Shown one piece after another: positions 11,792 through 19,677 of a stretch of DNA of 61,432 nucleotides. This stretch comes from Klebsiella pneumoniae (GTDB taxonomy: Bacteria > Verrucomicrobiota > Verrucomicrobiia > Limisphaerales > SXTU01). Each line of letters starts with the position of its first letter. Position 1 is the stretch's first letter. The stretch is from NCBI GenBank assembly GCA_943330855.2, contig CALQJI020000025.1, forward strand, positions 1 to 61,432, read 5' to 3'. The notes beneath the pieces were generated by a model that did no database searches, was not told where the DNA came from, and saw nothing but the letters and a program-made list of their open reading frames with translations. Both the position numbers and the translations under genes were made by a program.

Positions 11792-12103
11792 ATGTCGAGC
11801 ATTGGAAAACTGATGAAGCAGGCGACGCGGATGCAGGAGAAAATCGAGCGCGTCCAAAGTGAAATGGCGGACCAGACCGTCGAGGCCACCAGCGGCGGCG
11901 GCGCGGTGAAAGTCACCGCTAAGTGCGACGGCTCTCTCGCGAGTATCAAGATTGACCCGGCAGCGGTGAACCCCGCCGATGTGTCGCTCTTGGAGGACAT
12001 GGTCCTCGCCGCCGCGAACAACGCACTCGCCCAAGCGAAGAAAATCTCCGATGCCGAGATGGGCAAGGTCACGCAGGGCTTCAACCTGCCGGGGATGATG
12101 TAG
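11792..12103 (+). CDS. ybaB: YbaB/EbfC family nucleoid-associated protein
   Basis: This small basic/acidic protein has 103 aa, normal for the family. It starts MSSIGKLMKQATRMQEK and has the GGGAVKVTAKCDGSL beta block and a C-terminal MGKVTQGFNLPGMM. YbaB proteins bind DNA as dimers and usually sit between dnaX and recR. recR follows here, but a sulfatase gene replaces dnaX upstream. The ATG at 11792 matches the family N terminus. Confidence 0.93.
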   Translation: MSSIGKLMKQATRMQEKIERVQSEMADQTVEATSGGGAVKVTAKCDGSLASIKIDPAAVNPADVSLLEDMVLAAANNALAQAKKISDAEMGKVTQGFNLPGMM

Positions 12104-12109
12104 CTACTC

Positions 12110-12162
12110 GAGCGCGGACGCCCAGTCCGCATCACCGGCTGCGGACGTGGGCGTCCGCGCTC
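12110..12162. repeat. Perfect 15-bp inverted repeat between ybaB and recR
   Basis: GAGCGCGGACGCCCA at 12110-12124 is mirrored by TGGGCGTCCGCGCTC at 12148-12162. The inner stem continues as GTCCGC at 12125-12130 and GCGGAC at 12141-12146. There is no T-tract after it, so read-through into recR is likely. It belongs to the same GGAGCGCGG-type hairpin group as 21226-21328. Confidence 0.85.
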
Positions 12163-12178
12163 CACTTTTACCACCCTT

Positions 12179-12778
12179 ATGGCCTCCCTGCCTGAACCCA
12201 TCATCGCCCTCACGGCCGCGCTCTCTCGGCTGCCCGGCATCGGCCCCCGCTCGGCGGAACGGCTGGCGTTGCACCTCGTGCAGAACGACGCCGGCGCGGT
12301 GCGAATGTTGGCGGACGCCATCCTCGCGGCCCGCGAGCGCATCTCACTGTGCCGCGTGTGCGGCGCGTTGACCGAGCGGCAGCCGTGCACGTTGTGTGAT
12401 GACCCACGGCGCGATGCCTCCCTCATCTGCGTGGTCGAGCGGCCCACGGACATTTTCAGCATCGAGAAGTCCGGCGCGTTCCAAGGCCGCTTCCATGTGC
12501 TGGGCGGGAAGATTTCGCCGCTCAACGGCGTCGGGCCGGAGGACTTGCGCATCGCCGATCTGGAAACGCGGCTCAGCACCGAGCCGGTGCAGGAAATCAT
12601 CCTCGCGCTCGGCACGGATGTGGAAGGCGACGCGACTGGCCACTACCTCGCCAAGCGCCTCGCGCCTCGCGGAGTGAAGGTGAGCCGCCTCGCGCACGGT
12701 CTGCCGGCGGGGAGCGGGTTGGAATTCGCGGATGAACTGACTTTGAGCCGGGCGTTGGAGGGTAGAACGGGGCTTTGA
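12179..12778 (+). CDS. recR: Recombination protein RecR
   Basis: At 199 aa it has typical RecR length. It carries the N-terminal helix-hairpin-helix (LSRLPGIGPRSAERLALHL), a C4 zinc finger (C58, C61, C70, C73), and a Toprim domain beginning ICVVERPTDIFSIEKSG with ALGTDVEGDATGHYL. It acts with RecO/RecF in recombinational repair. The order ybaB-recR is conserved across bacteria. Confidence 0.96.
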   Translation: MASLPEPIIALTAALSRLPGIGPRSAERLALHLVQNDAGAVRMLADAILAARERISLCRVCGALTERQPCTLCDDPRRDASLICVVERPTDIFSIEKSGAFQGRFHVLGGKISPLNGVGPEDLRIADLETRLSTEPVQEIILALGTDVEGDATGHYLAKRLAPRGVKVSRLAHGLPAGSGLEFADELTLSRALEGRTGL

Positions 12779-12870
12779 AAGGAAGTTGCTGACCGGTCTG
12801 CGAACCGGGCGGTGGCTCTTCGGGACTGCCAACTCGTCCGCAAGGACCGGACGACGCTATGCCGCCCTGG

Positions 12871-13278
12871 TCATCCCTCCCAAGGATTGAACAGACTTGC
12901 GCCGGTGCGCGCCATGTTGCGGGTGACGAGGGTGAGGCCGTGGGCCAGCGCAGTCGCGGCAATCAAGCTATCAACGGTCGGGAGCGGCTGCCGGTGGCTG
13001 GCGGCCGTCAAATTGCCCCACGCGAGGCCCACCCGCTCGTCAATCGGCAAGACGCGCCCGGCAAACCGCTGGCGCAGGTCGTTGTTAATCCACGTCAACA
13101 AGCTGCGGCGCTTCGAGCCGTCGGGCAGCCGCGCGGCTCCGCTTTGCAGTTCGCCCAAGGTGATCGCGCTCAGAAACAGCTCGGACTCCGGCTGCGCATC
13201 CATCCAATCCATCACCTTGCGATTCGGGGTCCGTTGAAGGGGCTCGGAGATGACATTGGTATCCAGCAGCCAGCTCAC
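12871..13278 (-). CDS. Type II toxin, PIN-domain (VapC-like) ribonuclease
   Basis: The 135-aa PIN domain has the acidic catalytic residues in place: D6 (LLDTNVISE), E43 (ITLGELQ), D103 (TVDSLIAATA) and the LVTRN block near 117. The start is a GTG at 13278 overlapping the antitoxin stop (GTGA), which fits translational coupling. It probably cleaves RNA when not bound by the upstream antitoxin. Confidence 0.88.
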   Translation of the reverse strand: MSWLLDTNVISEPLQRTPNRKVMDWMDAQPESELFLSAITLGELQSGAARLPDGSKRRSLLTWINNDLRQRFAGRVLPIDERVGLAWGNLTAASHRQPLPTVDSLIAATALAHGLTLVTRNMARTGASLFNPWEG

Positions 13279-13526
13279 AACTTCACCTCGCGTGGAAAGT
13301 CACGGACGCGCTCAAGGTTAATCCCCGAGCCTCTCAGCGGTGACTCGGCGAAGAACTCCGACAACTTTTTTTGGGGCTTGGTGCTCTGCTTGAACTCCTT
13401 CACCGCCACGACTACCACGGTCGGTTTTCCGTGCCGGGTAATGGTCTGCGGCCCCTTGTTCAACGCGTCCTCCACGACCATGCTGAACTGGTTCTTGGCT
13501 TGCTGTAGTTGCCATGTGTTCTTCAT
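13275..13526 (-). CDS. Type II antitoxin, Phd/YefM family
   Basis: The 83-aa protein begins MKNTWQLQQAKNQFSMVVEDA and continues with GPQTITRHGKPTVVVVA, the Phd/YefM DNA-binding fold. The variable C-terminal tail would block the PIN toxin. The start is the ATG at 13526; a longer frame to 13589 adds no family-like sequence. It would bind its own promoter and autoregulate the pair. Confidence 0.88.
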   Translation of the reverse strand: MKNTWQLQQAKNQFSMVVEDALNKGPQTITRHGKPTVVVVAVKEFKQSTKPQKKLSEFFAESPLRGSGINLERVRDFPREVKL

Positions 13527-13564
13527 GCGGGGACGGTTGCCCGCAGATTCTGGCCTGTCTAGCC

Positions 13565-13657
13565 AGAATTCCAAAGCACTTGATGGCATCCTCCGACCGC
13601 ACCGCCCAAGTCACCGGCCTGACCCTCAACGTGGACGGCGGGTTTGAGATGCACTGA
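13565..13657 (+). pseudogene. 3' remnant of a short-chain dehydrogenase gene
   Basis: The frame ending at the TGA 13655-13657 reads HLMASSDRTAQVTGLTLN followed by VDGGFEMH. This is the characteristic C-terminal end of classical SDR oxidoreductases. Nothing upstream on the plus strand encodes the Rossmann or YxxxK parts; the antitoxin gene lies there instead. It looks like the tail of a gene whose front was lost, perhaps when the toxin-antitoxin pair arrived. Confidence 0.65.
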
Positions 13658-13680
13658 TAGTGCGATCGCCGATTGGCAGC

Positions 13681-15060
13681 TTAAGTAAAAATATCCGTCA
13701 CCGCATGGCCCTTCACATCGGTCAGGCGGAAGTCGCGACCGGCGTGGCGGTAGGTGAGACGTTCGTGATCCAGGCCGAGGCAGTGCAGGAGCGTCGCATG
13801 GAGATCGTGCAGATGGACTTTGTTCTCCACCGCCTCGTAGCCGTGCTCGTCGGTCTTGCCGTAGGCCAGACCGCCCCGGGTGCCGGCGCCAGCCAGCCAA
13901 AGGGTGAAGCCCTTGTTGTTGTGACCCCGGCCATCCTGCGTGGGATCGTCGGGCGTGCGGCCGAACTCGCCGGACCAGACCACGAGCGTGTCTTCCAGCA
14001 GGCCGCGGCGGGCGAGGTCCGTCAGCAGTCCCGTCATGGGCTTGTCAATCTGCGTGCAGGCCTTGGGCATGGCCGTGGAGACGAAGCCGTGATGATCCCA
14101 GTCCTCATGCGTGAGCTCGATGAACCGCACGCCGGCCTCGGCCATCCGGCGCGCCAGCAGGCATTGCCGCCCGAAGTCGTCCGTCAGCAACCCTTCGCCA
14201 ATGCCGTAAAGCTCCCGGGTTGCCTGAGTCTCGCCGGACAAGTCCAACACTTGAGGCAGCTCGCTCTGCATGCGGAACGCGAGTTCAAAGGACTCGATCA
14301 CGCCCTCCAGCCGGCCGTCGTGCGCCTGTTGCCGGGCGGTTTCCTGGTTCATCGTTTGCAGGAGGTCCAGTTGCCGCCGCTGTCCTTCCGGGGCGAGGCG
14401 CGGGCTGGCGAGATTGCCCACTTTGGCCCGGGCGATGGGCTTGCCCGAATCGCCAATGCGTGTCGCAGCGAACGAGGCCGGGAGGAACGCGCTGCTGTAA
14501 TAGCGGCTGCCTCCGAGCGCGGAGAGCGGGTTCAGCGCGACAAAGCCCGGCAGGTTGCGATTCTCCGTGCCGAGGCCGTAGGCGACCCAAGAGCCGAGGG
14601 AGGGGCGGATGAACTGAAAGCTGCCAGTGTGCAACTGCTCCAGCGCCTGCGGATGATTCTCATTGTCGGTGTGCATCGAATGAATCATGCACAACCGGTC
14701 GGCCTGCGTGGCGAGGTTCGGAAACAGCGACGACATCCACAGCCCGCTGCGGCCGTGCTGGGTGAACTTCCATTGGCTGCCGAACAGCTTGCTCTTGGGG
14801 TTGCGGCCCGGCTTGAGATTGTCCGCGTTGAGCTGCGGCTTGTAGTCGAACGTCTCGAGGTGGGATGGCCCGCCGCGCATGCACATGAAGATGATACGCT
14901 TGGCCCGCGCGGCGTAGTGCGACACCCGCGCGGCGAGCGGGCTCTGGTAGGCGGCCTCTTCGGCACACAGCCCGGCCAACGCGATGCTGCCGAAGCCGCC
15001 GCCCAGCGTCTGGAGCCATTGGCGGCGCGAAGTGCGGAGGGGTTGAGCGATGGGATTCAT
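13681..15060 (-). CDS. DUF1501 protein, Tat-exported
   Basis: The 459-aa protein has a twin-arginine signal near the N terminus (SRRQWLQTLGGGFGSIAL). DUF1501 features follow: RIIFMCMRGGPSHLETFDYKP, then VVWSGEFGRTP, GRGHNNKGFTLWLAGAG and a C-terminal LTYRHAGRDFRLTDVKGH. The fold is alkaline phosphatase/sulfatase-like. The start is the ATG at 15060, 4 nt past the stop of the DUF1549/1553 gene. It is the third gene of a three-gene operon with a second DUF1501 paralogue. Confidence 0.88.
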   Translation of the reverse strand: MNPIAQPLRTSRRQWLQTLGGGFGSIALAGLCAEEAAYQSPLAARVSHYAARAKRIIFMCMRGGPSHLETFDYKPQLNADNLKPGRNPKSKLFGSQWKFTQHGRSGLWMSSLFPNLATQADRLCMIHSMHTDNENHPQALEQLHTGSFQFIRPSLGSWVAYGLGTENRNLPGFVALNPLSALGGSRYYSSAFLPASFAATRIGDSGKPIARAKVGNLASPRLAPEGQRRQLDLLQTMNQETARQQAHDGRLEGVIESFELAFRMQSELPQVLDLSGETQATRELYGIGEGLLTDDFGRQCLLARRMAEAGVRFIELTHEDWDHHGFVSTAMPKACTQIDKPMTGLLTDLARRGLLEDTLVVWSGEFGRTPDDPTQDGRGHNNKGFTLWLAGAGTRGGLAYGKTDEHGYEAVENKVHLHDLHATLLHCLGLDHERLTYRHAGRDFRLTDVKGHAVTDIFT

Positions 15061-15064
15061 CAGG

Positions 15065-17278
15065 TCAGAAGGAGAAGCGGAATTCAGTGCTGGCCAGCAC
15101 CACCTGGGCGAGCGAGGTCCATTTTTCCAGACGCACGGCCTCGCCCGTGGCTGGGGTCGGTGTCTTCGCCAGCGGGATTTCGGGCCTGGTGAGATACGCA
15201 AGGAAGCGCTCGCGCTCGGCGGGCGTCGGTGGACGGGACAGGGCACGACGGAAGAGCCGGTCCAGCGGCTCCGCCTCGTCCGCCGAGGCTCCGGCCAGCA
15301 CCGCCACCGCGAGCTGGCGCGCATGGGCCAGCACCCATGGACTGTTCAGGAGGAAGGAAGCCTGCGCGGGCACGACCGTTTCATCGCGCGCACCCAATAC
15401 ACTGCTGGGCTCGGCGAAATCGAACAGCTTCAACACCTCTGGCAGCACACCGCGCACGACGGGCAGGTAAACGGCCCGGTGGCGATGCACCATCTGCGTT
15501 TCCACGAGCTGCGGCTTGAAGGGGAAGAGCTCGTGCGCTGTGAAGAGCGGGAGTTCCGCGACCAACGAACCGGGGCGAGGCTGCGGGTCAAGCTGACCGC
15601 TGACCGCGAGCATCGCGTCATGCAAGGCCTCGGCCTCCAACGCGCGCGGGCGCCTGCGCCAGAGGAAGACATTGTCAGGATCACGCTCCTGATTTGCAGC
15701 GTCCACAGTGCTCCCGAGCTGATAAACCCGGCTCAAGACCAGCGAGCGAATCAACTTCTTCGTGGACCAGCCGTCCGCCACGAACTGAGCCGCCAGATGG
15801 TCCAGCAGTTCCGGATGCGATGGCCGCGTTCCGTTGAGCCCAAAGTCGTCCGGGGTCGTCACCAGTCCCCGGCCGAAGAGGTGCAACCAGACGCGGTTCA
15901 CCGCCACGCGCGCGGTGAGCGGGTTGGCCGGATGCGCCAGCCAGTCCGCGAGCTGCCGCCGACCACTCTCGCCAGATGGAATGGCAGCAAGGCCGGGCAC
16001 TTGAATCGCCTGCGGCAGCCCGCGCGGCACCACGTCGCCAAGATTCTCAATCGTGCCCCGAATGTGAATCCGCACGTCCTCCGGTTTGGCTGCCTCGCGC
16101 GCCGCCATCGCCAGCGCGGGCTGGGGCGGATAGTTGGTCTCCAGGTTGATGACGGTAGCTTCGAGCACCTTGAGCTTCGCATCCCAGTCCTTGATGACCT
16201 CCTCCATCTTCACGATTTCGCTCTCCAGTTTGGCGGTGGCGGCTCCGGGCTTCTTGAGCTGCGCCTTGGCGTCGGCCAGGTTCCGCACCACGCGATAGCG
16301 GCCGGATCGCCCGTCGTTGCGCTGCTGGGTGCTCGTGGCGAGTTCCTTGTCGTGCGCGGCAGCCTTGGGCCCCAACGCAGCGGCCTCGGGGCCGATAGGT
16401 TGCAGTTCGGAATCGTGCAGGCACTTGATGCCCATGGGGCCGCGACCGTAAAGCGGCTCGGTGCTGCGCAGGATGCCGGCCAGCGCGTAGTAATCACGCG
16501 TCGGCACCGGATCAAACTTGTGGTCGTGACAGCGTGCGCAGGCAACCGACAGCCCGAGGATCGCCCGCCCGATCACATCAATTTGCTCATCGATCACGTC
16601 CATGCGGAACAGCTCTCGCTTCCGCTCCTCGAAGGCCTTGGCTCCAAGTGCGAGAAATCCCGTGGCAACGAGCCGCGCATCGCGCTCGGCACCGCTCGCC
16701 GGGATCAGGTCGCCCGCGATCTGGTCACGAATGAACTGGTCAAAGGGCAGATCACGGTTGAAGGCGTCGATGACCCAGTCCCGGTAGCGCCACGCGTGGT
16801 GCCAGGTCATGTTGCGATCCTTGCCGTTCGACTCGGCGTAGCGCGCCAAGTCCAGCCAGTGCCGGCCCCAGCGCTCGCCGAAGTGCGACGAGGCCAGGAG
16901 TTGGTCCACACGGCTGACGATGGCAGCTGACCGGTTGGACGGCGAAGCGCACGCCTGAACAAACGCCTCAACTTCCGTAGCCGTCGGCGGCAGGCCAGTC
17001 AGATCAAGGTGCAGGCGGCGGATGAGCACACGCGGGTCCGCGTCCGCCACCGGCTTGAGCTGCTGCTCCTCCAACTTGATGAGGATGAAGCGGTCCACGG
17101 TGGAGATCGGCCAGCCGGAGTTTTTCACTACCGGCACCGGCGTGGGCTGCACCGGTTTGAACGACCAAAAGGAGGAGGCATTTTCGAGCGTGAGCTTGCG
17201 CGGGCCCTCGGCGGCAAACAGCAGCCCCGCCAGCATCAGCAGCGTCCCAGCAATGAAAGTTCGGCAGGCCCAACTCAC
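15065..17278 (-). CDS. DUF1549/DUF1553 protein without PSCyt1 domain
   Basis: The 737-aa exported protein begins with a signal peptide (SWACRTFIAGTLLMLAGLLFAAEG). It carries DUF1549 with LDLTGLPPTATE, FGERWGRHWLDLARYAESNG and CARCHDHKFDPV, then DUF1553 with LTARVAVNRVWLHLFG. Unlike the paralogue at 7718 it lacks the N-terminal PSCyt1 haem domain. The start is a GTG at 17278 overlapping the upstream DUF1501 stop (GTGA). The N-terminal WSFKPVQ is the usual entry to DUF1549, so the longer frame to 18193 is a shadow. Confidence 0.87.
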   Translation of the reverse strand: MSWACRTFIAGTLLMLAGLLFAAEGPRKLTLENASSFWSFKPVQPTPVPVVKNSGWPISTVDRFILIKLEEQQLKPVADADPRVLIRRLHLDLTGLPPTATEVEAFVQACASPSNRSAAIVSRVDQLLASSHFGERWGRHWLDLARYAESNGKDRNMTWHHAWRYRDWVIDAFNRDLPFDQFIRDQIAGDLIPASGAERDARLVATGFLALGAKAFEERKRELFRMDVIDEQIDVIGRAILGLSVACARCHDHKFDPVPTRDYYALAGILRSTEPLYGRGPMGIKCLHDSELQPIGPEAAALGPKAAAHDKELATSTQQRNDGRSGRYRVVRNLADAKAQLKKPGAATAKLESEIVKMEEVIKDWDAKLKVLEATVINLETNYPPQPALAMAAREAAKPEDVRIHIRGTIENLGDVVPRGLPQAIQVPGLAAIPSGESGRRQLADWLAHPANPLTARVAVNRVWLHLFGRGLVTTPDDFGLNGTRPSHPELLDHLAAQFVADGWSTKKLIRSLVLSRVYQLGSTVDAANQERDPDNVFLWRRRPRALEAEALHDAMLAVSGQLDPQPRPGSLVAELPLFTAHELFPFKPQLVETQMVHRHRAVYLPVVRGVLPEVLKLFDFAEPSSVLGARDETVVPAQASFLLNSPWVLAHARQLAVAVLAGASADEAEPLDRLFRRALSRPPTPAERERFLAYLTRPEIPLAKTPTPATGEAVRLEKWTSLAQVVLASTEFRFSF

Positions 17279-18711
17279 GCGAAAATGTCTTTCACCACAT
17301 GCCCCTCCACATCCGTCAGGCGGAAATCGCGGCCGGCGTGGCGGTAGGTGAGGTGTTCGTGGTCCATGCCCAGCAGCGCGAGGAGCGTGGCGTGCAGGTC
17401 GTGGATGTGAATCTTGTTCTCGGCGGCGAACCAGCCGTAGTCGTCGGTCGCGCCGTAGGCGAAGCCGGGCTTCACGCCGCCGCCCGCCATCCACATGGTG
17501 AAGCCCTCGGGGTTGTGGTCGCGACCGTCGCGGCCGCCCTGCGCGGCGGGGGTGCGGCCAAACTCGCCGCCCCAGAGGACGAGCGTGTCTTGCAGGAGGC
17601 CGCGGGCTTTCAAGTCCTTCAACAGGCCGGCGATGGGGCGGTCCACTTCGGCGGCGTTCTTCGTGTGGCCTTTGCGGAGGTTGCCGTGCTGGTCCCATTG
17701 CACGTCGCCGTCGCTGTGCGTGACCTGGATGAAGCGCACGCCGCGCTCGGCGAAGCGCCGGGCCATGAGGCATTGGCGGCCGAAGTTCTCCGTCACCTTG
17801 TCGTCGAGGCCGTAGAGCTGTTTGGTCGCGTCGGTCTCGCGGGAGAGGTCCTGTGCCTCGGGCATGGCCATCTGCATGCGGAAGGCCAGCTCGAAGGAAT
17901 TGAGGCGGCCTTCGAGGGCTTGGTTCGGGCCGGTCTGCGCGAGGTGGTCGCGGTTCATCGCGGCGAGGAGGTCGAGCTGCTGCCGCTGCTCGCCGGGCGC
18001 GAGGCGCGGGATGATGTGGCGGACAAGCGCCTTGTCGGAAGAAACGGCGGCGTTGCCGATGGGGGTGCCTTGGGTCCAGGCGGGGAGGAAGGCCGCGCCC
18101 CAGTTGTTCACGCCGCCGTGCGCGAGCGTGGGGCAGATGGTCATGAAGCCGGGGAGGTTTTGGTTTTCTGAGCCGAGGCCGTAGTTGACCCACGCGCCCA
18201 TGCTGGGGCGGACGAAGTTGTCGCTGCCGGTGTGGAGCTTGAGGAGCGCACCGCCGTGCGCGGCGTTCGTGCCGTGGCAGGAGCGGAGGATGCAGAGGTC
18301 GTCAATGCACTGCGCGACGTGAGGGAAAAGCTCGCTGACGGGGAGGCCGGACTGGCCGTGGTTCTGGAATTTCCACGGCGACTTGAGGAGCTCGCCCGTG
18401 GCGGCGAATTGCACACGGGGTTTCGCGCCGGGGAAGGGCTTGCCGTCGTCGCGGTCGAGGAGGGGCTTGGGGTCGAAGGTGTCGAGGTGGGAGGGCCCGC
18501 CCTTCATGAAGAGGAAGATGACGCGCTTGGCGCGGGCGGGGGAAGCCGGGGGCTTGGCAGCGGCAGGGGATGGGGAATTACCGATTGCCGATTGCCGATT
18601 GCCGATTGGCTCCGCCAGTAGGGATGCTGCGGCGAGCCAGCCGAAGCCGAGGGCGGAGCGCTGGAGCGCGGCGCGGCGGCTGACGGAAGCGGTCTGCTGT
18701 GTGCGGCTCAT
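17275..18711 (-). CDS. DUF1501 protein, Tat-exported, with heptamer-encoded insert
   Basis: The 478-aa protein is the first gene of the operon. Tat signal: SRRAALQRSALGFGWLAAAS at residues 11-30. Directly after it, residues 36-45 are IGNRQSAIGN, encoded by the heptamer repeat, then a Pro/Ala-rich linker, then DUF1501 (RVIFLFMKGGPSHLDTFDPKP, VLWGGEFGRTPAAQGG, DHNPEGFTMW, LTYRHAGRDFRLTDVEGH). The start is the ATG at 18711. The repeat lies between signal and mature domain, where extra residues are likely tolerated. Confidence 0.88.
   Translation of the reverse strand: MSRTQQTASVSRRAALQRSALGFGWLAAASLLAEPIGNRQSAIGNSPSPAAAKPPASPARAKRVIFLFMKGGPSHLDTFDPKPLLDRDDGKPFPGAKPRVQFAATGELLKSPWKFQNHGQSGLPVSELFPHVAQCIDDLCILRSCHGTNAAHGGALLKLHTGSDNFVRPSMGAWVNYGLGSENQNLPGFMTICPTLAHGGVNNWGAAFLPAWTQGTPIGNAAVSSDKALVRHIIPRLAPGEQRQQLDLLAAMNRDHLAQTGPNQALEGRLNSFELAFRMQMAMPEAQDLSRETDATKQLYGLDDKVTENFGRQCLMARRFAERGVRFIQVTHSDGDVQWDQHGNLRKGHTKNAAEVDRPIAGLLKDLKARGLLQDTLVLWGGEFGRTPAAQGGRDGRDHNPEGFTMWMAGGGVKPGFAYGATDDYGWFAAENKIHIHDLHATLLALLGMDHEHLTYRHAGRDFRLTDVEGHVVKDIFA
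18577..18606. repeat. Heptamer repeat ATCGGCA x4 (minus strand, in coding sequence)
   Basis: On the minus strand this is the same 30-bp array as at 8222 and 8411, with one change (GGT for GGC in the last copy). It encodes IGNRQSAIGN in the DUF1501 gene. Confidence 0.93.
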
Positions 18712-18787
18712 GAGTGAATGCTGGCAGAGAACCTGACGCGGCTTGGGCGGGAATTCATTCGAGAGGAGTTCTCTGGGAGTGAAAACC

Positions 18788-19582
18788 TCAGCGCAACTGC
18801 TCGCGGAGCCACTCGGGACGGTTGGTGGTGATGCCGTCGGCACCGGCGGCGAGAAGTTTCTTCGCGACCTCCGCGTCGTCCACGGTCCACACGTAAAACT
18901 TGAGGCCAGCCGCGTGGGTCTGCTGGACAAAAGCGGCGTCGAGCGGGCCTTTGAACGCGAGGTTGAGGCCGTCGAGGTGCGCGGCTTTCGCTTTGGCGAT
19001 GAGCGAGGCGGGCGTCGGGGTCCACGCGCCGGTGGCCTTGTCCTGCTTGAAACTGGAGAGGAACAGCACGGGGATTTTCGGGAACAGCTGCTTGGCGTCG
19101 GTGCAGACGGGGTAGCTGAAGCTGATGATGACGAGCTGCGACGCGGGCTTGCCGGATGCCTTCAGCACGCGCTCCAACTCGGGCAGCACTTCCACGCCGC
19201 ACTTAATTTCGATGACGAGGCGCTTGCCGTCGGGGATGAGGGCGAGGGCTTCGTCGAGCGTGGGGAGCAGTTCACCTTTCCACTTCGGGTCTTTCCACGA
19301 ACCGGCGTCGAGGGCGCGGAGGGCGGTGAGATTGGAGTCGGGGATTTTCGCGGCGGTGCCGGTGGTGCGCTTGGTGTCCGCGTCGTGGCACACAACAATC
19401 TTGCCGTCCTTGGTGAGCCAGATGTCCAACTCGACGGCGTCCGCCCGCTGCTGCCAGCCGAGCTTGAAGGCGGCGAGGGTGTTCTCAGGCGCGTCGTGCG
19501 ACGCGCCGCGATGCGCGATGATGTCCACGGCGTGAGTGTGGGCGGCGGTGGCGAGGGTGGCGAGGAGAAGGAGGAGTTTCAT
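18788..19582 (-). CDS. Exported glycerophosphodiester phosphodiesterase
   Basis: The 264-aa protein has a signal peptide (MKLLLLLATLATAAHTHA). The GDPD TIM barrel shows DIIAHRGASHDAPENTLAAF, DAVELDIWLTKDGKIVVCHD and the C-terminal FYVWTVDDAEVAKKLLAAG and DGITTNRPEWL. It would cleave glycerophosphodiesters to glycerol-3-phosphate and an alcohol in the periplasm. The start is the ATG at 19582, which places the signal peptide at the N terminus. Confidence 0.92.
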   Translation of the reverse strand: MKLLLLLATLATAAHTHAVDIIAHRGASHDAPENTLAAFKLGWQQRADAVELDIWLTKDGKIVVCHDADTKRTTGTAAKIPDSNLTALRALDAGSWKDPKWKGELLPTLDEALALIPDGKRLVIEIKCGVEVLPELERVLKASGKPASQLVIISFSYPVCTDAKQLFPKIPVLFLSSFKQDKATGAWTPTPASLIAKAKAAHLDGLNLAFKGPLDAAFVQQTHAAGLKFYVWTVDDAEVAKKLLAAGADGITTNRPEWLREQLR

Positions 19583-19587
19583 TGCGC

Positions 19588-19677
19588 AGGTGGGAAAGTG
19601 GGCAGGCGAGAAAGTGAGCCGATGGAAGGGGTGGTTCGGGGGGATTCGCACCGGCTCACTTTCCCGCTTTCTCACCT
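19588..19677. repeat. Inverted repeat with GAAAGTGAG words
   Basis: A perfect 12-bp pair, GAAAGTGAGCCG (19610-19621) and CGGCTCACTTTC (19652-19663), is extended by imperfect outer arms (AGGTGGGAAAGTGGG, 19588-19602; its near complement, 19663-19677). The right side runs into the 3' end of the hydrolase gene and encodes part of its C terminus. Confidence 0.7.

Noticed and set aside
12779..12870. Possible terminator between recR and the PIN gene
   Set aside because: Only a 6-bp CGTCCG/CGGACG stem is present, with no T-run on either strand.
15050..16930. 626-aa plus-strand frame
   Set aside because: Shadow of the DUF1549/1553 gene on the minus strand; no recognisable motif.
17279..18193. N-terminal extension of the DUF1549/1553 frame to 18193
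   Set aside because: This part overlaps DUF1501 out of frame and is Arg/Pro-rich shadow; the GTG at 17278 gives a proper signal peptide and GTGA coupling.
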